Source: an uncultured Caulobacter sp. (GTDB lineage: Bacteria > Pseudomonadota > Alphaproteobacteria > Caulobacterales > Caulobacteraceae). From it: a DNA stretch of 38,045 nt. Every line of letters begins with the position of its first letter. The stretch's first letter is position 1. Of this stretch, positions 16,207 through 25,357 are shown in pieces. A model generated the notes under the pieces. The model was not told where the DNA came from, ran no database searches, and saw only the letters and a program-made list of their open reading frames with translations. Made by a program: the position numbers and the translations under genes. The DNA lies in assembly GCA_913776195.1 (NCBI GenBank), contig CAJYMH010000022.1:1-38045 (forward strand), read 5' to 3'.

Positions 16207-17643
16207 TTACGAGTGGTAAGCGCGCTCGCCGTGCTCGGCGATGTCCAGGCCTTCTTCTTCAACTTCCGCAGCGGCGCGCAGGCCGATGGTGAACTTGATC
16301 AGGAAGAAGACGATAGCGCTGGCGATGGCCGACCAGACGATCGTGACGCACACGCCCTTCAACTGGGCGATCACCTGGGTGACCATGTCGTAGGTCGCCG
16401 CGTCGCAGGTCGAGATGTCGCCGTCGGCCGCGCAGGTCGTGTAGTCCACGATACCGGCGCCGCCGAGAGCGGGGCTGACCAGGATGCCGGTGGCGATGGC
16501 GCCGACGATGCCGCCGACCCCGTGGATGCCGAAGGCGTCCAGGCTGTCGTCGTACTTCAGGGCGTTCTTCACGACCGAGCAGAAGATCACGCAGATCGGG
16601 CTGACCACGAGCCCCAGCACAACCGCGCCCATCGGGCCGGCGAAACCGGCGGCCGGGGTGACGGCGACGAGGCCGGCGACCACGCCCGAAGCCAGGCCCA
16701 GCGCGCTCGGCTTACCGCGGGTGATCCACTCGGTGATGATCCAGGACAGGCCCGCTGCTGCGGTGGCCACAAAGGTGTTGATCATCGCCAGGGCGGCGTA
16801 GCCGTTGGATTCCAGGTTGGAGCCGGCGTTGAAGCCGAACCAGCCCACCCACAGCAGGCCAGCGCCCACCAGGGTCAGGGTCAGGGAGTGCGGGGGCATA
16901 GGCTCCTTGCCGTAGCCGGTGCGCTTGCCCAGGATCATGGCGCCCACCAGCGCGGCGATGCCCGCGTTGATGTGGACGACGGTGCCGCCGGCGAAGTCGA
17001 GCGCGCCGAAGCTCCAGATCAGGCCAGCCTTCACAGCGGCGTCAGGCGCCGAGGCGATGGCGTCCGGACCAGGCCACCACCAGACCATGTGGGCCATCGG
17101 GTAGTAGGACAGGATCGGCCACAGTACGGCGAAGGCGACGATAGCCGCGAACTTCATCCGCTCGACCAGCGAACCGACCACCAGGGCGGCGGTGATCGCC
17201 GCGAAGGTCGACTGGAAGGACAGGAAGACCAGTTCCGGGATGACCACGCCGGTGGAGAAGGTCGCCACGTTGCTGGCGGGGGTTACGTCTTTCAGGAACA
17301 GACGGCCGAAGCCGCCCACGAAGGTGTCGAGCGAGCCGCCGTCGGTGAAGGCCAGGCTGTAGCCCCAAAACACCCAGGCGACGATGCCGATGGCGCTGAC
17401 CACGGACACCTGCATCATGACCGACAGCATGTTCTTGGCGCGCACGAGGCCGCCGTAGAACAGCGCCAAGCCTGGCAGGATCATCAGCAGAACCAGAACC
17501 GTGGAGACCAGCATCCACGCGGTGTCGCCCTTGTCAGGCACAGGCGCGGCGGCCTCTTGAGCGAGGGCCGGGAAGGCCGCCATGGCCCCCGCGGCGGTCG
17601 CCGCGAGCGCCAGGCTCGCCAGCGATTTGAATCCCAGTTTCAT
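16207..17643 (-). CDS. amtB: Ammonium transporter
   Basis: Inner-membrane ammonium channel. 478 residues from ATG 17643: a cleavable signal peptide (to about AFPALAQ, residue 29) then about 11 membrane helices. The twin pore histidines are His224 (TVVHINAG) and His374 (GIHGVGGIVG); GGLVRAKN and FGFNAGSNLESNG are also characteristic. An upstream in-frame extension lacks a signal peptide and is rejected. It follows glnK by 31 bp on the same strand, the classical glnK-amtB pair, in which GlnK plugs the channel when nitrogen is plentiful. The cytoplasmic tail EVEEEGLDIAEHGERAYHS is typical. Confidence 0.97.
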   Translation of the reverse strand: MKLGFKSLASLALAATAAGAMAAFPALAQEAAAPVPDKGDTAWMLVSTVLVLLMILPGLALFYGGLVRAKNMLSVMMQVSVVSAIGIVAWVFWGYSLAFTDGGSLDTFVGGFGRLFLKDVTPASNVATFSTGVVIPELVFLSFQSTFAAITAALVVGSLVERMKFAAIVAFAVLWPILSYYPMAHMVWWWPGPDAIASAPDAAVKAGLIWSFGALDFAGGTVVHINAGIAALVGAMILGKRTGYGKEPMPPHSLTLTLVGAGLLWVGWFGFNAGSNLESNGYAALAMINTFVATAAAGLSWIITEWITRGKPSALGLASGVVAGLVAVTPAAGFAGPMGAVVLGLVVSPICVIFCSVVKNALKYDDSLDAFGIHGVGGIVGAIATGILVSPALGGAGIVDYTTCAADGDISTCDAATYDMVTQVIAQLKGVCVTIVWSAIASAIVFFLIKFTIGLRAAAEVEEEGLDIAEHGERAYHS

Positions 17644-17674
17644 CGAGTTGAACCCCTTGTCCCCGTATTGTTTG

Positions 17675-18345
<671 letters not shown>

Positions 18346-18702
18346 ATGATGAGCGCGAGCCTGCTGCCGAAGATCCTGCCGATCCTGCTGCTGGCCGCAT
18401 CCAACGTCTTCATGACCTTCGCCTGGTATGGCCACCTGAAGCACAAGGGCTCGGCCTTGATGCTGGTCATCTTCACCAGCTGGATGATCGCCCTGCCTGA
18501 GTACATGCTGGCGGTTCCAGCCAACCGCATAGGTTCGGCTGTTTATACGGCTGGGCAACTCAAGGCGATCCAGGAGGCCATCACCCTGATCGTTTTCGTC
18601 GTCTTCTCGGCGCTCTACTTGGGCGAACCGATAAAGTGGACGACGCTGATCGGGTTCGGATTCATCTTCATCGGTTCTCTCTTCATTTTCCTCAATCGCT
18701 GA
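18346..18702 (+). CDS. DMT-like membrane protein, DUF486 family
   Basis: About 118 residues, four membrane helices, typical of DUF486 (a half-size drug/metabolite transporter-like family). Family signatures: LLLAASNVFMTFAWYGHLK, LPEYMLAVPANRIG, AGQLKAIQEAITL, FSALYLGEP. Start choice: GGAGGGG lies immediately before two consecutive ATGs (18346 and 18349); an alternative ATG at 18322 has GAGGA 11 nt upstream. The region further upstream in the same frame has no family similarity. Function uncharacterised; small size suggests it works as an oligomer. Confidence 0.88.
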   Translation: MMSASLLPKILPILLLAASNVFMTFAWYGHLKHKGSALMLVIFTSWMIALPEYMLAVPANRIGSAVYTAGQLKAIQEAITLIVFVVFSALYLGEPIKWTTLIGFGFIFIGSLFIFLNR

Positions 18703-18713
18703 GCTCGGCCTAT

Positions 18714-18737
18714 CAGCAACGGCGTTCTGCGTTGCTG
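18714..18737. terminator. Perfect 8-bp hairpin after the DUF486 gene
   Basis: CAGCAACG (18714-18721) pairs with CGTTGCTG (18730-18737), loop 8 nt, 12 nt after the stop codon. There is no T-tract, so it is a weak or Rho-assisted terminator, or a 3'-end stabiliser. Confidence 0.4.
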
Positions 18738-18827
18738 GAACCCGACCAGCCGCTCGCGCGCTTCATCGGCGGTGGGAAGCGGAGCCGCGCCCCGGCCTCG
18801 CCCTGATAAAAATCGATGAGGAAGACC

Positions 18828-19184
18828 ATGAAGATCGTTCAGCTCATGACCGCCGCCGCCGCCACCGCCCTTCTGGCCGGCGCGGCCCACGCCCAGACCA
18901 TGCCGAACACGGCCACGTCCACGACCGACGAGGCCGTGCGTCAGTCGGGCATGACCAACACCACCGACTCGACGATGGCTGCTCCGGCCTCGACGACGAT
19001 GGCCCCGACCGGCATGCGCACGGACGTGGTTTCGACCAGCTCGCCGGAACAGCAGGCGACCCTGAAGGCCGGTGACGCCAATGTCGTCTCCAACGGCCCG
19101 GTGGCCGACACCCCGGAAAACCGCGCCAAGTACGGCTCGCCGATGTCGCGCGCCGGCAAGCGCACGCAGCCGGCCGGCAACTAA
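18828..19184 (+). CDS. Small secreted protein rich in Thr, Ser, Met and Ala
   Basis: 118 residues from ATG 18828 preceded by GATGAGGAAG; an in-frame ATG 12 nt upstream overlaps that ribosome site. A signal peptide ends near GAAHAQ (about residue 23). The mature part is low-complexity (TATSTTDEA, STMAAPASTTMAP) and ends with VADTPENRAKYGSPMSRAGKRTQPAGN. I do not recognise a domain; similar short exported proteins occur in Caulobacterales by memory only. A strong terminator at 19224-19255 shows it is a separate transcription unit from glyQ. Confidence 0.75.
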   Translation: MKIVQLMTAAAATALLAGAAHAQTMPNTATSTTDEAVRQSGMTNTTDSTMAAPASTTMAPTGMRTDVVSTSSPEQQATLKAGDANVVSNGPVADTPENRAKYGSPMSRAGKRTQPAGN

Positions 19185-19223
19185 AAGCCGGACAACTGCG
19201 GGCCGAGTTGGCTTGAAGCAAAG

Positions 19224-19255
19224 GTCGGCGGGCCCTATGGTCCGCCGACTTTTTT
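19224..19255 (+). terminator. Strong intrinsic terminator before glyQ
   Basis: GTCGGCGGGCC (19224-19234) pairs with GGTCCGCCGAC (19239-19249), an 11-bp stem with one G-T pair and loop CTAT, followed by six T (19250-19255). It ends 21 bp before the glyQ ATG, so glyQ must be transcribed from inside or beyond this element, or by read-through. Confidence 0.88.
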
Positions 19256-19276
19256 CTGGCCCCCGTCCGAGCCCCG

Positions 19277-20161
19277 ATGTCCGCTGAAAAACCCAAGTCT
19301 TTTCAAGGTCTGATCCTCACCCTGCACGACTACTGGTCGAAGCAGGGCTGCGTGATCCTGCAGCCGCACGACATCGAGGTGGGGGCGGGTACGCTGCATC
19401 CGGCCACGGTTCTGCGCGCCTTGGGCCCCAAGCCTTGGAATGCGGCCTATGTGCAGCCATCGCGCCGTCCCAGCGACGGGCGCTACGGCGACAACCCCAA
19501 CCGTCTGCAGCACTACTATCAGTACCAGGTCATCCTGAAGCCGAACCCGGCCGAAATGCAGGACCTGTATCTGGGCTCGCTGGAGGCGATCGGCCTCGAC
19601 CTGCGCCTGCATGACATCCGTTTCGTCGAGGATGATTGGGAGAATCCGACCGTCGGCGCTTGGGGCTTGGGCTGGGAAGTCTGGTGTGACGGGATGGAGG
19701 TGTCGCAGTACACCTACTTCCAGCAGGTCGGCGGCCTGGACGTCAGCCCGGTGGCGGGCGAGCTGACCTACGGCCTGGAGCGCCTGGCCATGTACGTGTT
19801 CGGCGTCGACAACGTGTACGACCTGCCGTTCAACGATGCCGGCGTGTCCTACGGCGACGTGTTCCTGGAGAACGAGCGCCAGCAGTCGCAGGCCAACTTC
19901 CACGGCTATGACGTCGCCACTCTCAAGCGGCAGTTCGAGGACATGGAACGCGAAGTGCCGCTCATGCTCGAGCGCGACTATCAGGGCCGGTCGCTGGTGC
20001 TGCCCGCCTACGACATGGTCCTCAAGGCCAGCCATCTCTTCAACCTGATGAACGCCCGCGGCGCGATCGCCGTCGCCGAGCGCGCCAGCTACATCGGCCG
20101 TATCCGCGACCTTTGTAAGATGTGCGCCCAGAAGTGGGTCGAGCAGCAGGAAGCCGCGTAA
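19277..20161 (+). CDS. glyQ: Glycyl-tRNA synthetase alpha subunit
   Basis: Class II aminoacyl-tRNA synthetase catalytic subunit of the bacterial alpha2beta2 GlyRS; charges tRNA-Gly. 294 residues, normal length. Characteristic stretches: [62 protein letters not shown], and [18 protein letters not shown]. The beta subunit gene starts 4 bp after its stop, so the two are translated together in stoichiometric amounts. The ATG has no strong Shine-Dalgarno and lies only 21 bp after a terminator. Confidence 0.98.
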   Translation: MSAEKPKSFQGLILTLHDYWSKQGCVILQPHDIEVGAGTLHPATVLRALGPKPWNAAYVQPSRRPSDGRYGDNPNRLQHYYQYQVILKPNPAEMQDLYLGSLEAIGLDLRLHDIRFVEDDWENPTVGAWGLGWEVWCDGMEVSQYTYFQQVGGLDVSPVAGELTYGLERLAMYVFGVDNVYDLPFNDAGVSYGDVFLENERQQSQANFHGYDVATLKRQFEDMEREVPLMLERDYQGRSLVLPAYDMVLKASHLFNLMNARGAIAVAERASYIGRIRDLCKMCAQKWVEQQEAA

Positions 20162-20165
20162 GACC

Positions 20166-22172
20166 ATGCCCCAACTGCTTCTCGAACTGTTCTCCGAAGA
20201 AATCCCGGCCCGTATGCAGGCCCAGGCCGCCAAGGACCTGGAGCGTATGGCGCGCGAGCGTCTGGCCGCCGCAGGTTTCCTGCCTGAGGCCCTGACCGCC
20301 ATGGCCGGCCCGCGCCGCCTGACCCTGGTGGCCGAAGGCCTGCCCGTCGCGCAGCCCGAGCGTCATGAGGAGCTGAAGGGGCCCAAGGTCGGCGCCCCGC
20401 CGCAGGCCATGGAAGGTTTCCTGCGCAAGGCGGGCCTGACCCAGGACCAACTGACCGAGCGTGACGGCGTCTATTACGCCCACGTCCACAAGGCCGGCCG
20501 CCAGACCACCGAGATCGTCGCCGAGATGGTCGAGGAGATCGTCCGCGGCTTCCCGTGGCCGAAGTCGATGACCTGGGGCTACGGCAAGCTGCGCTGGGTT
20601 CGTCCGCTGAAGCGTATCCTGTGCGTCTTCGACCGCGAGATCGTGCCGTTCAGCATCGACGGCATTGAAAGCGCCGACCTGTCGGAAGGCCACCGCTTCA
20701 TGGGCAAGAACCGCGTGTTCCGCGCCCGCGACTTCGACGAATACCGCCAGGGTCTGCTGGCCCACCACGTCGTGCTCGACCCGGAAGAGCGCAAGGCGCG
20801 CATCCTGGAAGGCGCCAAGACCCTGTGCTTCGCGCGCAATCTGGAGCTGGTCGAGGACCAGGGCCTGCTCGAGGAGGTCGCCGGCCTGGCCGAGTGGCCG
20901 ACCCCGATCCTGGGCGACATGGACCCCGCCTTCCTGGCCCTGCCGCCGGAGGTGATCCGCACCTCCATGCGCACGCACCAGAAGTACTTCGCGGTCCGCG
21001 ACCCAGCGACGGGCAAGCTGGCCCCGCACTTCCTGGTGGTGGCCAACATCCAGGCGCCCGATGGCGGCGCCGAAATCGCCCGCGGCAACGCCAAGGTGCT
21101 GTCGTCGCGCTTGTCCGACGCCCGCTTCTTCTGGGACGAGGACGTGAAGGTCGGCTTCGACGCCTGGCTGAAGAAGCTGGACGGCGTCACCTTCCACGCC
21201 AAGCTCGGCACCATGGCCGAGCGGGTGGAGCGCATTGTCGCCCTGGCCCGCGAGATCGCGCCCATGGTCGGCGCCGATGTCGAAAAAACCGCCGAGGCCG
21301 CGCGTCTGGCCAAGGCCGACCTGACCTCCGAAATGGTCGGCGAGTTCCCCGAACTTCAGGGCGTCATGGGCGGCTACTATGCCCGCGCCTTCAACCTGGA
21401 CGGCGAGATCGCCGACGCCGTGCGCGACCACTACAAGCCGCAAGGCCCGGGCGACGCCGTCCCGACCGCGCCGGTCAGCATCGCCGTGGCCCTGGCCGAC
21501 AAGCTGGACACCCTGGTCGGCTTCTTCGCAATCGATGAAAAGCCCACCGGCTCCAAGGACCCCTTCGCCCTGCGCCGCGCGGCCCTGGGCGTGATCCGCA
21601 TCATCACCGAGAACGGCCTGCGTCTGCCTCTGAACCGCTTTGCGACCAAGACGCCGGACCTTACGCCGTTCTTCGCCGACCGCCTGAAGGTCGCTCTGCG
21701 CGATCAAGGCAAGCGCCATGACCTCGTGGACGCGGTGTTCGCCCTCGGCGACGACGACCTCGTGCGGATCGTTTCCCGTGTCGAGGCGTTGGACGCCTTC
21801 CTGAAGACAGACGACGGGGCGAACCTGCTGGCGGGCTACAAGCGCGCGGCCAACATCCTCAAGGCTGAAGAGAAGAAGGGCGCTCTGCCAACCGGCGACG
21901 CCACAGCCCTGGCCGGCGCGCCGGCCGAGGAATCGGCTCTGCTCGCGGCCGTGCAAAACGCACGTCCCGTGGCCGACAAGGCGCTGGAGTCAGAAGATTT
22001 TGCCGCCGCCATGCAGGCTCTTGCAGAGCTTCGTGCGCCGGTGGACGCCTTCTTTGAGAAGGTGCTAGTTAACGACACGGATGTTGCAGCGCGGGATAAC
22101 CGTTTGCGGCTTCTGTCCCAAGTCAAGACGACCACTGAGAGGGTCGCGGACTTTTCACTTATCGCAGGGTGA
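20166..22172 (+). CDS. glyS: Glycyl-tRNA synthetase beta subunit
   Basis: Beta subunit needed for tRNA binding and activity. 668 residues, close to the usual 690. Begins MPQLLLELFSEEIPARMQ, the conserved GlyS N-terminus; contains LSEGHRFMGK, the HD-like domain segment KLGTMAERVERI, and LADKLDTLVGFFAIDEKPTGSKDPFALRRAALGVIRI; the C-terminal anticodon-binding-like region ends NRLRLLSQVKTTTERVADFSLI. Gap of 4 bp to glyQ and 9 bp to ppdK support a three-gene operon. Confidence 0.98.
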   Translation: MPQLLLELFSEEIPARMQAQAAKDLERMARERLAAAGFLPEALTAMAGPRRLTLVAEGLPVAQPERHEELKGPKVGAPPQAMEGFLRKAGLTQDQLTERDGVYYAHVHKAGRQTTEIVAEMVEEIVRGFPWPKSMTWGYGKLRWVRPLKRILCVFDREIVPFSIDGIESADLSEGHRFMGKNRVFRARDFDEYRQGLLAHHVVLDPEERKARILEGAKTLCFARNLELVEDQGLLEEVAGLAEWPTPILGDMDPAFLALPPEVIRTSMRTHQKYFAVRDPATGKLAPHFLVVANIQAPDGGAEIARGNAKVLSSRLSDARFFWDEDVKVGFDAWLKKLDGVTFHAKLGTMAERVERIVALAREIAPMVGADVEKTAEAARLAKADLTSEMVGEFPELQGVMGGYYARAFNLDGEIADAVRDHYKPQGPGDAVPTAPVSIAVALADKLDTLVGFFAIDEKPTGSKDPFALRRAALGVIRIITENGLRLPLNRFATKTPDLTPFFADRLKVALRDQGKRHDLVDAVFALGDDDLVRIVSRVEALDAFLKTDDGANLLAGYKRAANILKAEEKKGALPTGDATALAGAPAEESALLAAVQNARPVADKALESEDFAAAMQALAELRAPVDAFFEKVLVNDTDVAARDNRLRLLSQVKTTTERVADFSLIAG

Positions 22173-22181
22173 GCTTTTAAT

Positions 22182-24863
22182 ATGCCGGTCGAGACGATGA
22201 CCAAGACGCGTTGGGTCTATTCCTTTGGGGGGGGCGGCGCGGACGGCGACGCCTCGATGAAGAACCTGCTGGGGGGCAAGGGCGCCAACTTGGCGGAGAT
22301 GTCTTCCCTGGGCCTTCCGGTCCCTCCGGGCTTCACCGTCACGACCGAGGCGTGCGTCCACTATTACGCCAACGGCAACCAGTATCCGGCCGAGCTGGCC
22401 GAACAGGTGGCCGCCGGCCTGGCGACGGTCGAGAAGCTGACCGGCAAGTCCTTCGGCGACCCGGCCAACCCGCTGCTGGTGTCGGTGCGCTCGGGCGCCC
22501 GCGCCTCCATGCCGGGCATGATGGACACGGTCCTGAACCTCGGGCTCAACGACGAGACCGTGGCCGGCTTGGCCAAGCTCTCGGGCGATGAGCGCTTCGC
22601 CTATGACAGCTACCGCCGCTTCATCCAGATGTTCTCGAACGTGGTGCTCGGCCTCGACCACCACTCGTTCGAGGAGATCCTGGACGACCATAAGGACCGC
22701 CTGGGCGTCACGGTCGACACCGACCTGACCGCCGAGGACTGGCGCGCCGTGGTCAAGGACTACAAGGCCGTCGTCGCCCGCGAGCACGGCAAGCCGTTCC
22801 CGCAGGACCCGCAAGCCCAGCTGTGGGGCGCCGTCGGCGCCGTCTTCGCCAGCTGGATGAACGACCGGGCCAAGTTCTATCGCCGCATGCACGACATCCC
22901 GGAAAGCTGGGGCACGGCGGTGAACATCCAGTCGATGGTGTTCGGCAACATGGGCGCCACGTCCGCCACGGGCGTCGCTTTCACCCGCAACCCGTCCACC
23001 GGCGAGGCGCGCCTCTACGGCGAGTTCCTGATCAACGCCCAGGGCGAGGACGTGGTGGCAGGCATCCGCACGCCGCAGTCCCTGACCAAGATCGCCCGCG
23101 AGGAGATGGGCGACGTCTCTCCCTCGATGGAGGAGGCGATGCCGGAGGTGTTCGGCCAGTTCAAGACCGTGGTCGAGACGCTGGAGCGCCACTACCGCGA
23201 CATGCAGGACATCGAGTTCACGGTGGAGCAGGGCGTGCTCTACATGCTGCAGACGCGGAACGGCAAACGCACCGCCAAGGCCGCGCTGAAGATCGCCGTG
23301 GACCTGGCCGCCGAGGGCGTCATCAGCCAGGACGAAGCCATCCTGCGCATTGAGCCGGCATCCCTGGACCAGCTGCTGCACCCGACCATCGACCCGACCG
23401 CCCAGCGCGACGTGGCGGCCGCCGGCCTGCCGGCGTCCCCTGGCGCGGCCACCGGCAAGATCGTGTTCGACGCCGACGAGGCCGAACGCCTGGGCCACAT
23501 GGGCGAGGCGGTCATCCTGGTCCGCGAGGAAACCAGCCCCGAAGACATCCACGGCATGCATGCGGCCAAGGGCATCATCACCGCCCGCGGCGGCATGACC
23601 AGCCACGCCGCCGTTGTCGCGCGCGGCATGGGCCGTCCCTGCGTCTCCGGCGCCGGCGAAATCTCGATCTTCGAGAACCAGGGCCTGTTCCGTGTTCGCG
23701 GCCGTGAATTCCGCGCGGGCGACATCATCACTGTCGATGGCTCCAAGGGCGAAGTTCTGGCCGGCGCCGTGAAGATGATCGAGCCGGAGCTGACCGGCGA
23801 CTTCGCCACCCTGATGGAGTGGGCCGACAAGGCTCGCCGCCTGAAGGTGCGCGCCAACGCCGAGACCCCGCTGGACGCCAAGACCGCCCGCCAGTTCGGC
23901 GCCGAGGGCATCGGCCTTTGCCGCACCGAGCACATGTTCTTCGAAGAGGACCGTATCGCCGCCGTGCGCGAGATGATCCTGGCCGATGACGAGCGCGGCC
24001 GCCGCGCCGCCCTGGCCAAGATCCTGCCGATGCAGAAGGGCGACTTCGTCCAGTTGTTCACGATCATGGAAGGCCTGCCGGTGACGGTGCGTCTGCTGGA
24101 TCCGCCGCTACACGAGTTCCTGCCGCACACGGAGGGCGACGTCGAAGCCGTCGCCACCGCCACCGGCCTGGACGCCGCCAAGCTGATGCGCCGCGCCAAG
24201 GAGCTGCATGAGACCAACCCCATGCTCGGCCATCGCGGCTGCCGCTTGGGCGTCTCGTACCCCGAGATCTACGAGATGCAGGTCCGCGCCATCATTGAGG
24301 CCGCCTGCGAGATCGCCAAGTCCGGCAAGGCCGCTCCGGTGCCCGAGATCATGCACCCGCTGGTCGCCAAGGGTGAGGAGATGAAGTTCCTGCGCGAGCT
24401 GACCGACCGCGTCGCCAGGGAAGTCATCGCCGAGCAGGGCGTCGATCTGAAGTATATGGTCGGCACTATGGTCGAACTGCCCCGCGCCGCCCTACGGGCC
24501 GGCGACCTGGCGCAGAACGCCGAGTTTTTCAGCTTCGGCACCAACGACCTGACCCAGACGACATTCGGCATCAGCCGCGATGACGCCGGCAAGTTCCTGA
24601 ACGCCTATATCGATAAGGGCATCTTCGAGAAGGACCCGTTCGTATCCCTCGACCAGGAAGGCGTGGGCGACCTGATCCGTCTGGCCGCCGAACGCGGCCG
24701 GGCGCAGCGTCCGGACGTGAAGCTGGGCATCTGCGGCGAACACGGCGGCGACCCCGCCTCGATCACCTTCTGCGAGCAGGTGGGCCTGGACTACGTGTCA
24801 TGCTCCCCGTTCCGGGTGCCGATCGCTCGACTGGCCGCCGCTCAGGCAGCGCTATCGAAGTAA
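22182..24863 (+). CDS. ppdK: Pyruvate, phosphate dikinase
   Basis: Interconverts pyruvate, ATP and phosphate with PEP, AMP and PPi. 893 residues, full length. N-terminal ATP-grasp domain (GGKGANLAEMSSLGLPVPPGF and SVRSGARASMPGMMDTVLNLG); swivelling phosphohistidine domain with His475 in GGMTSHAAVVARGMG, the Thr before it being the regulatory phosphorylation site in PPDKs; C-terminal PEP-binding TIM barrel (GLCRTEHMFF, and CGEHGGDPASI with the catalytic Cys). ATG 22182 has AGGGTGAG 9 nt upstream; ATG 22197 is an alternative. Last gene of the glyQS operon; a terminator follows at 24872. Confidence 0.97.
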   Translation: MPVETMTKTRWVYSFGGGGADGDASMKNLLGGKGANLAEMSSLGLPVPPGFTVTTEACVHYYANGNQYPAELAEQVAAGLATVEKLTGKSFGDPANPLLVSVRSGARASMPGMMDTVLNLGLNDETVAGLAKLSGDERFAYDSYRRFIQMFSNVVLGLDHHSFEEILDDHKDRLGVTVDTDLTAEDWRAVVKDYKAVVAREHGKPFPQDPQAQLWGAVGAVFASWMNDRAKFYRRMHDIPESWGTAVNIQSMVFGNMGATSATGVAFTRNPSTGEARLYGEFLINAQGEDVVAGIRTPQSLTKIAREEMGDVSPSMEEAMPEVFGQFKTVVETLERHYRDMQDIEFTVEQGVLYMLQTRNGKRTAKAALKIAVDLAAEGVISQDEAILRIEPASLDQLLHPTIDPTAQRDVAAAGLPASPGAATGKIVFDADEAERLGHMGEAVILVREETSPEDIHGMHAAKGIITARGGMTSHAAVVARGMGRPCVSGAGEISIFENQGLFRVRGREFRAGDIITVDGSKGEVLAGAVKMIEPELTGDFATLMEWADKARRLKVRANAETPLDAKTARQFGAEGIGLCRTEHMFFEEDRIAAVREMILADDERGRRAALAKILPMQKGDFVQLFTIMEGLPVTVRLLDPPLHEFLPHTEGDVEAVATATGLDAAKLMRRAKELHETNPMLGHRGCRLGVSYPEIYEMQVRAIIEAACEIAKSGKAAPVPEIMHPLVAKGEEMKFLRELTDRVAREVIAEQGVDLKYMVGTMVELPRAALRAGDLAQNAEFFSFGTNDLTQTTFGISRDDAGKFLNAYIDKGIFEKDPFVSLDQEGVGDLIRLAAERGRAQRPDVKLGICGEHGGDPASITFCEQVGLDYVSCSPFRVPIARLAAAQAALSK

Positions 24864-24871
24864 ACGAGGAG

Positions 24872-24898
24872 AGGGCTTGCCGTAAGGCGGGCCCTTTT
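24872..24898 (+). terminator. Intrinsic terminator after ppdK
   Basis: AGGGCTTGCC (24872-24881) pairs with GGCGGGCCCT (24886-24895) including two G-T pairs, loop GTAA, then a T-run at 24895-24898. It ends just 3 nt before the putative ATG of the acetyltransferase. Confidence 0.82.
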
Positions 24899-24901
24899 CA
24901 C

Positions 24902-25357
24902 ATGAACCTGCGTCCCGCCCGCGTGGAAGAGCGCCAAGCGCTTGAGGACCTTCAGATGAGCGCCTCCCTTGCGGACGAGGCCCATCGCCAGGCGCTCCTC
25001 GACAACCCCGAAGCGGTCTATCTGCCGACGGAGCAGATCGAGGCCGGACAGGTGATCCTGGCCGAGGACGCGTCCGGCTTACTTGGCTTTTGCGTGGTGC
25101 TGCCGCGTGAGGACGGGCAAGCGGAGTTGGACGGTCTGTTCACGCGGCCGGACGCCTGGGGCCGGGGCGTCGGAAGGGCGCTGACGCAGGATGCGATGCA
25201 TCGCGCCGCCGCCATGGGCGCCGTGACCTTGCACGTGGTCGCCAGCCCCCGGGCGCGCGGCTTTTACGAGCGCCTCGGCTTTGAGTTCGTCCGCGACACG
25301 CCGACCCTATTGGGGCCGGCGATCAGCATGGTTCGATCTACTTCCGCTTCGCCGTGA
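24902..25357 (+). CDS. GNAT-family N-acetyltransferase
   Basis: 151 residues from ATG 24902, beginning MNLRPARVEERQALEDLQ as GNAT enzymes do. The acetyl-CoA motif is RPDAWGRGVGRALTQDAM (about 84-101), preceded by the beta-strand ELDGLFT, and the C-terminal ARGFYERLGFEFV is the usual alpha4-beta7 region. Substrate unknown. No Shine-Dalgarno can be placed, because a terminator hairpin fills the space before the ATG; it may be leaderless or start further upstream inside ppdK. Its last 20 nt overlap the convergent secreted-protein gene. Confidence 0.88.
   Translation: MNLRPARVEERQALEDLQMSASLADEAHRQALLDNPEAVYLPTEQIEAGQVILAEDASGLLGFCVVLPREDGQAELDGLFTRPDAWGRGVGRALTQDAMHRAAAMGAVTLHVVASPRARGFYERLGFEFVRDTPTLLGPAISMVRSTSASP

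Noticed and set aside
20040..21956. 638-codon open frame antisense to glyS
   Set aside because: A GC-rich third-position shadow of glyS; no domain or ribosome site, and the sense frame is unambiguous.
22155..23933. 592-codon open frame antisense to ppdK
   Set aside because: Low-complexity composition (His, Arg, Gly, Ala-rich) mirrors PPDK codons; no recognisable protein.
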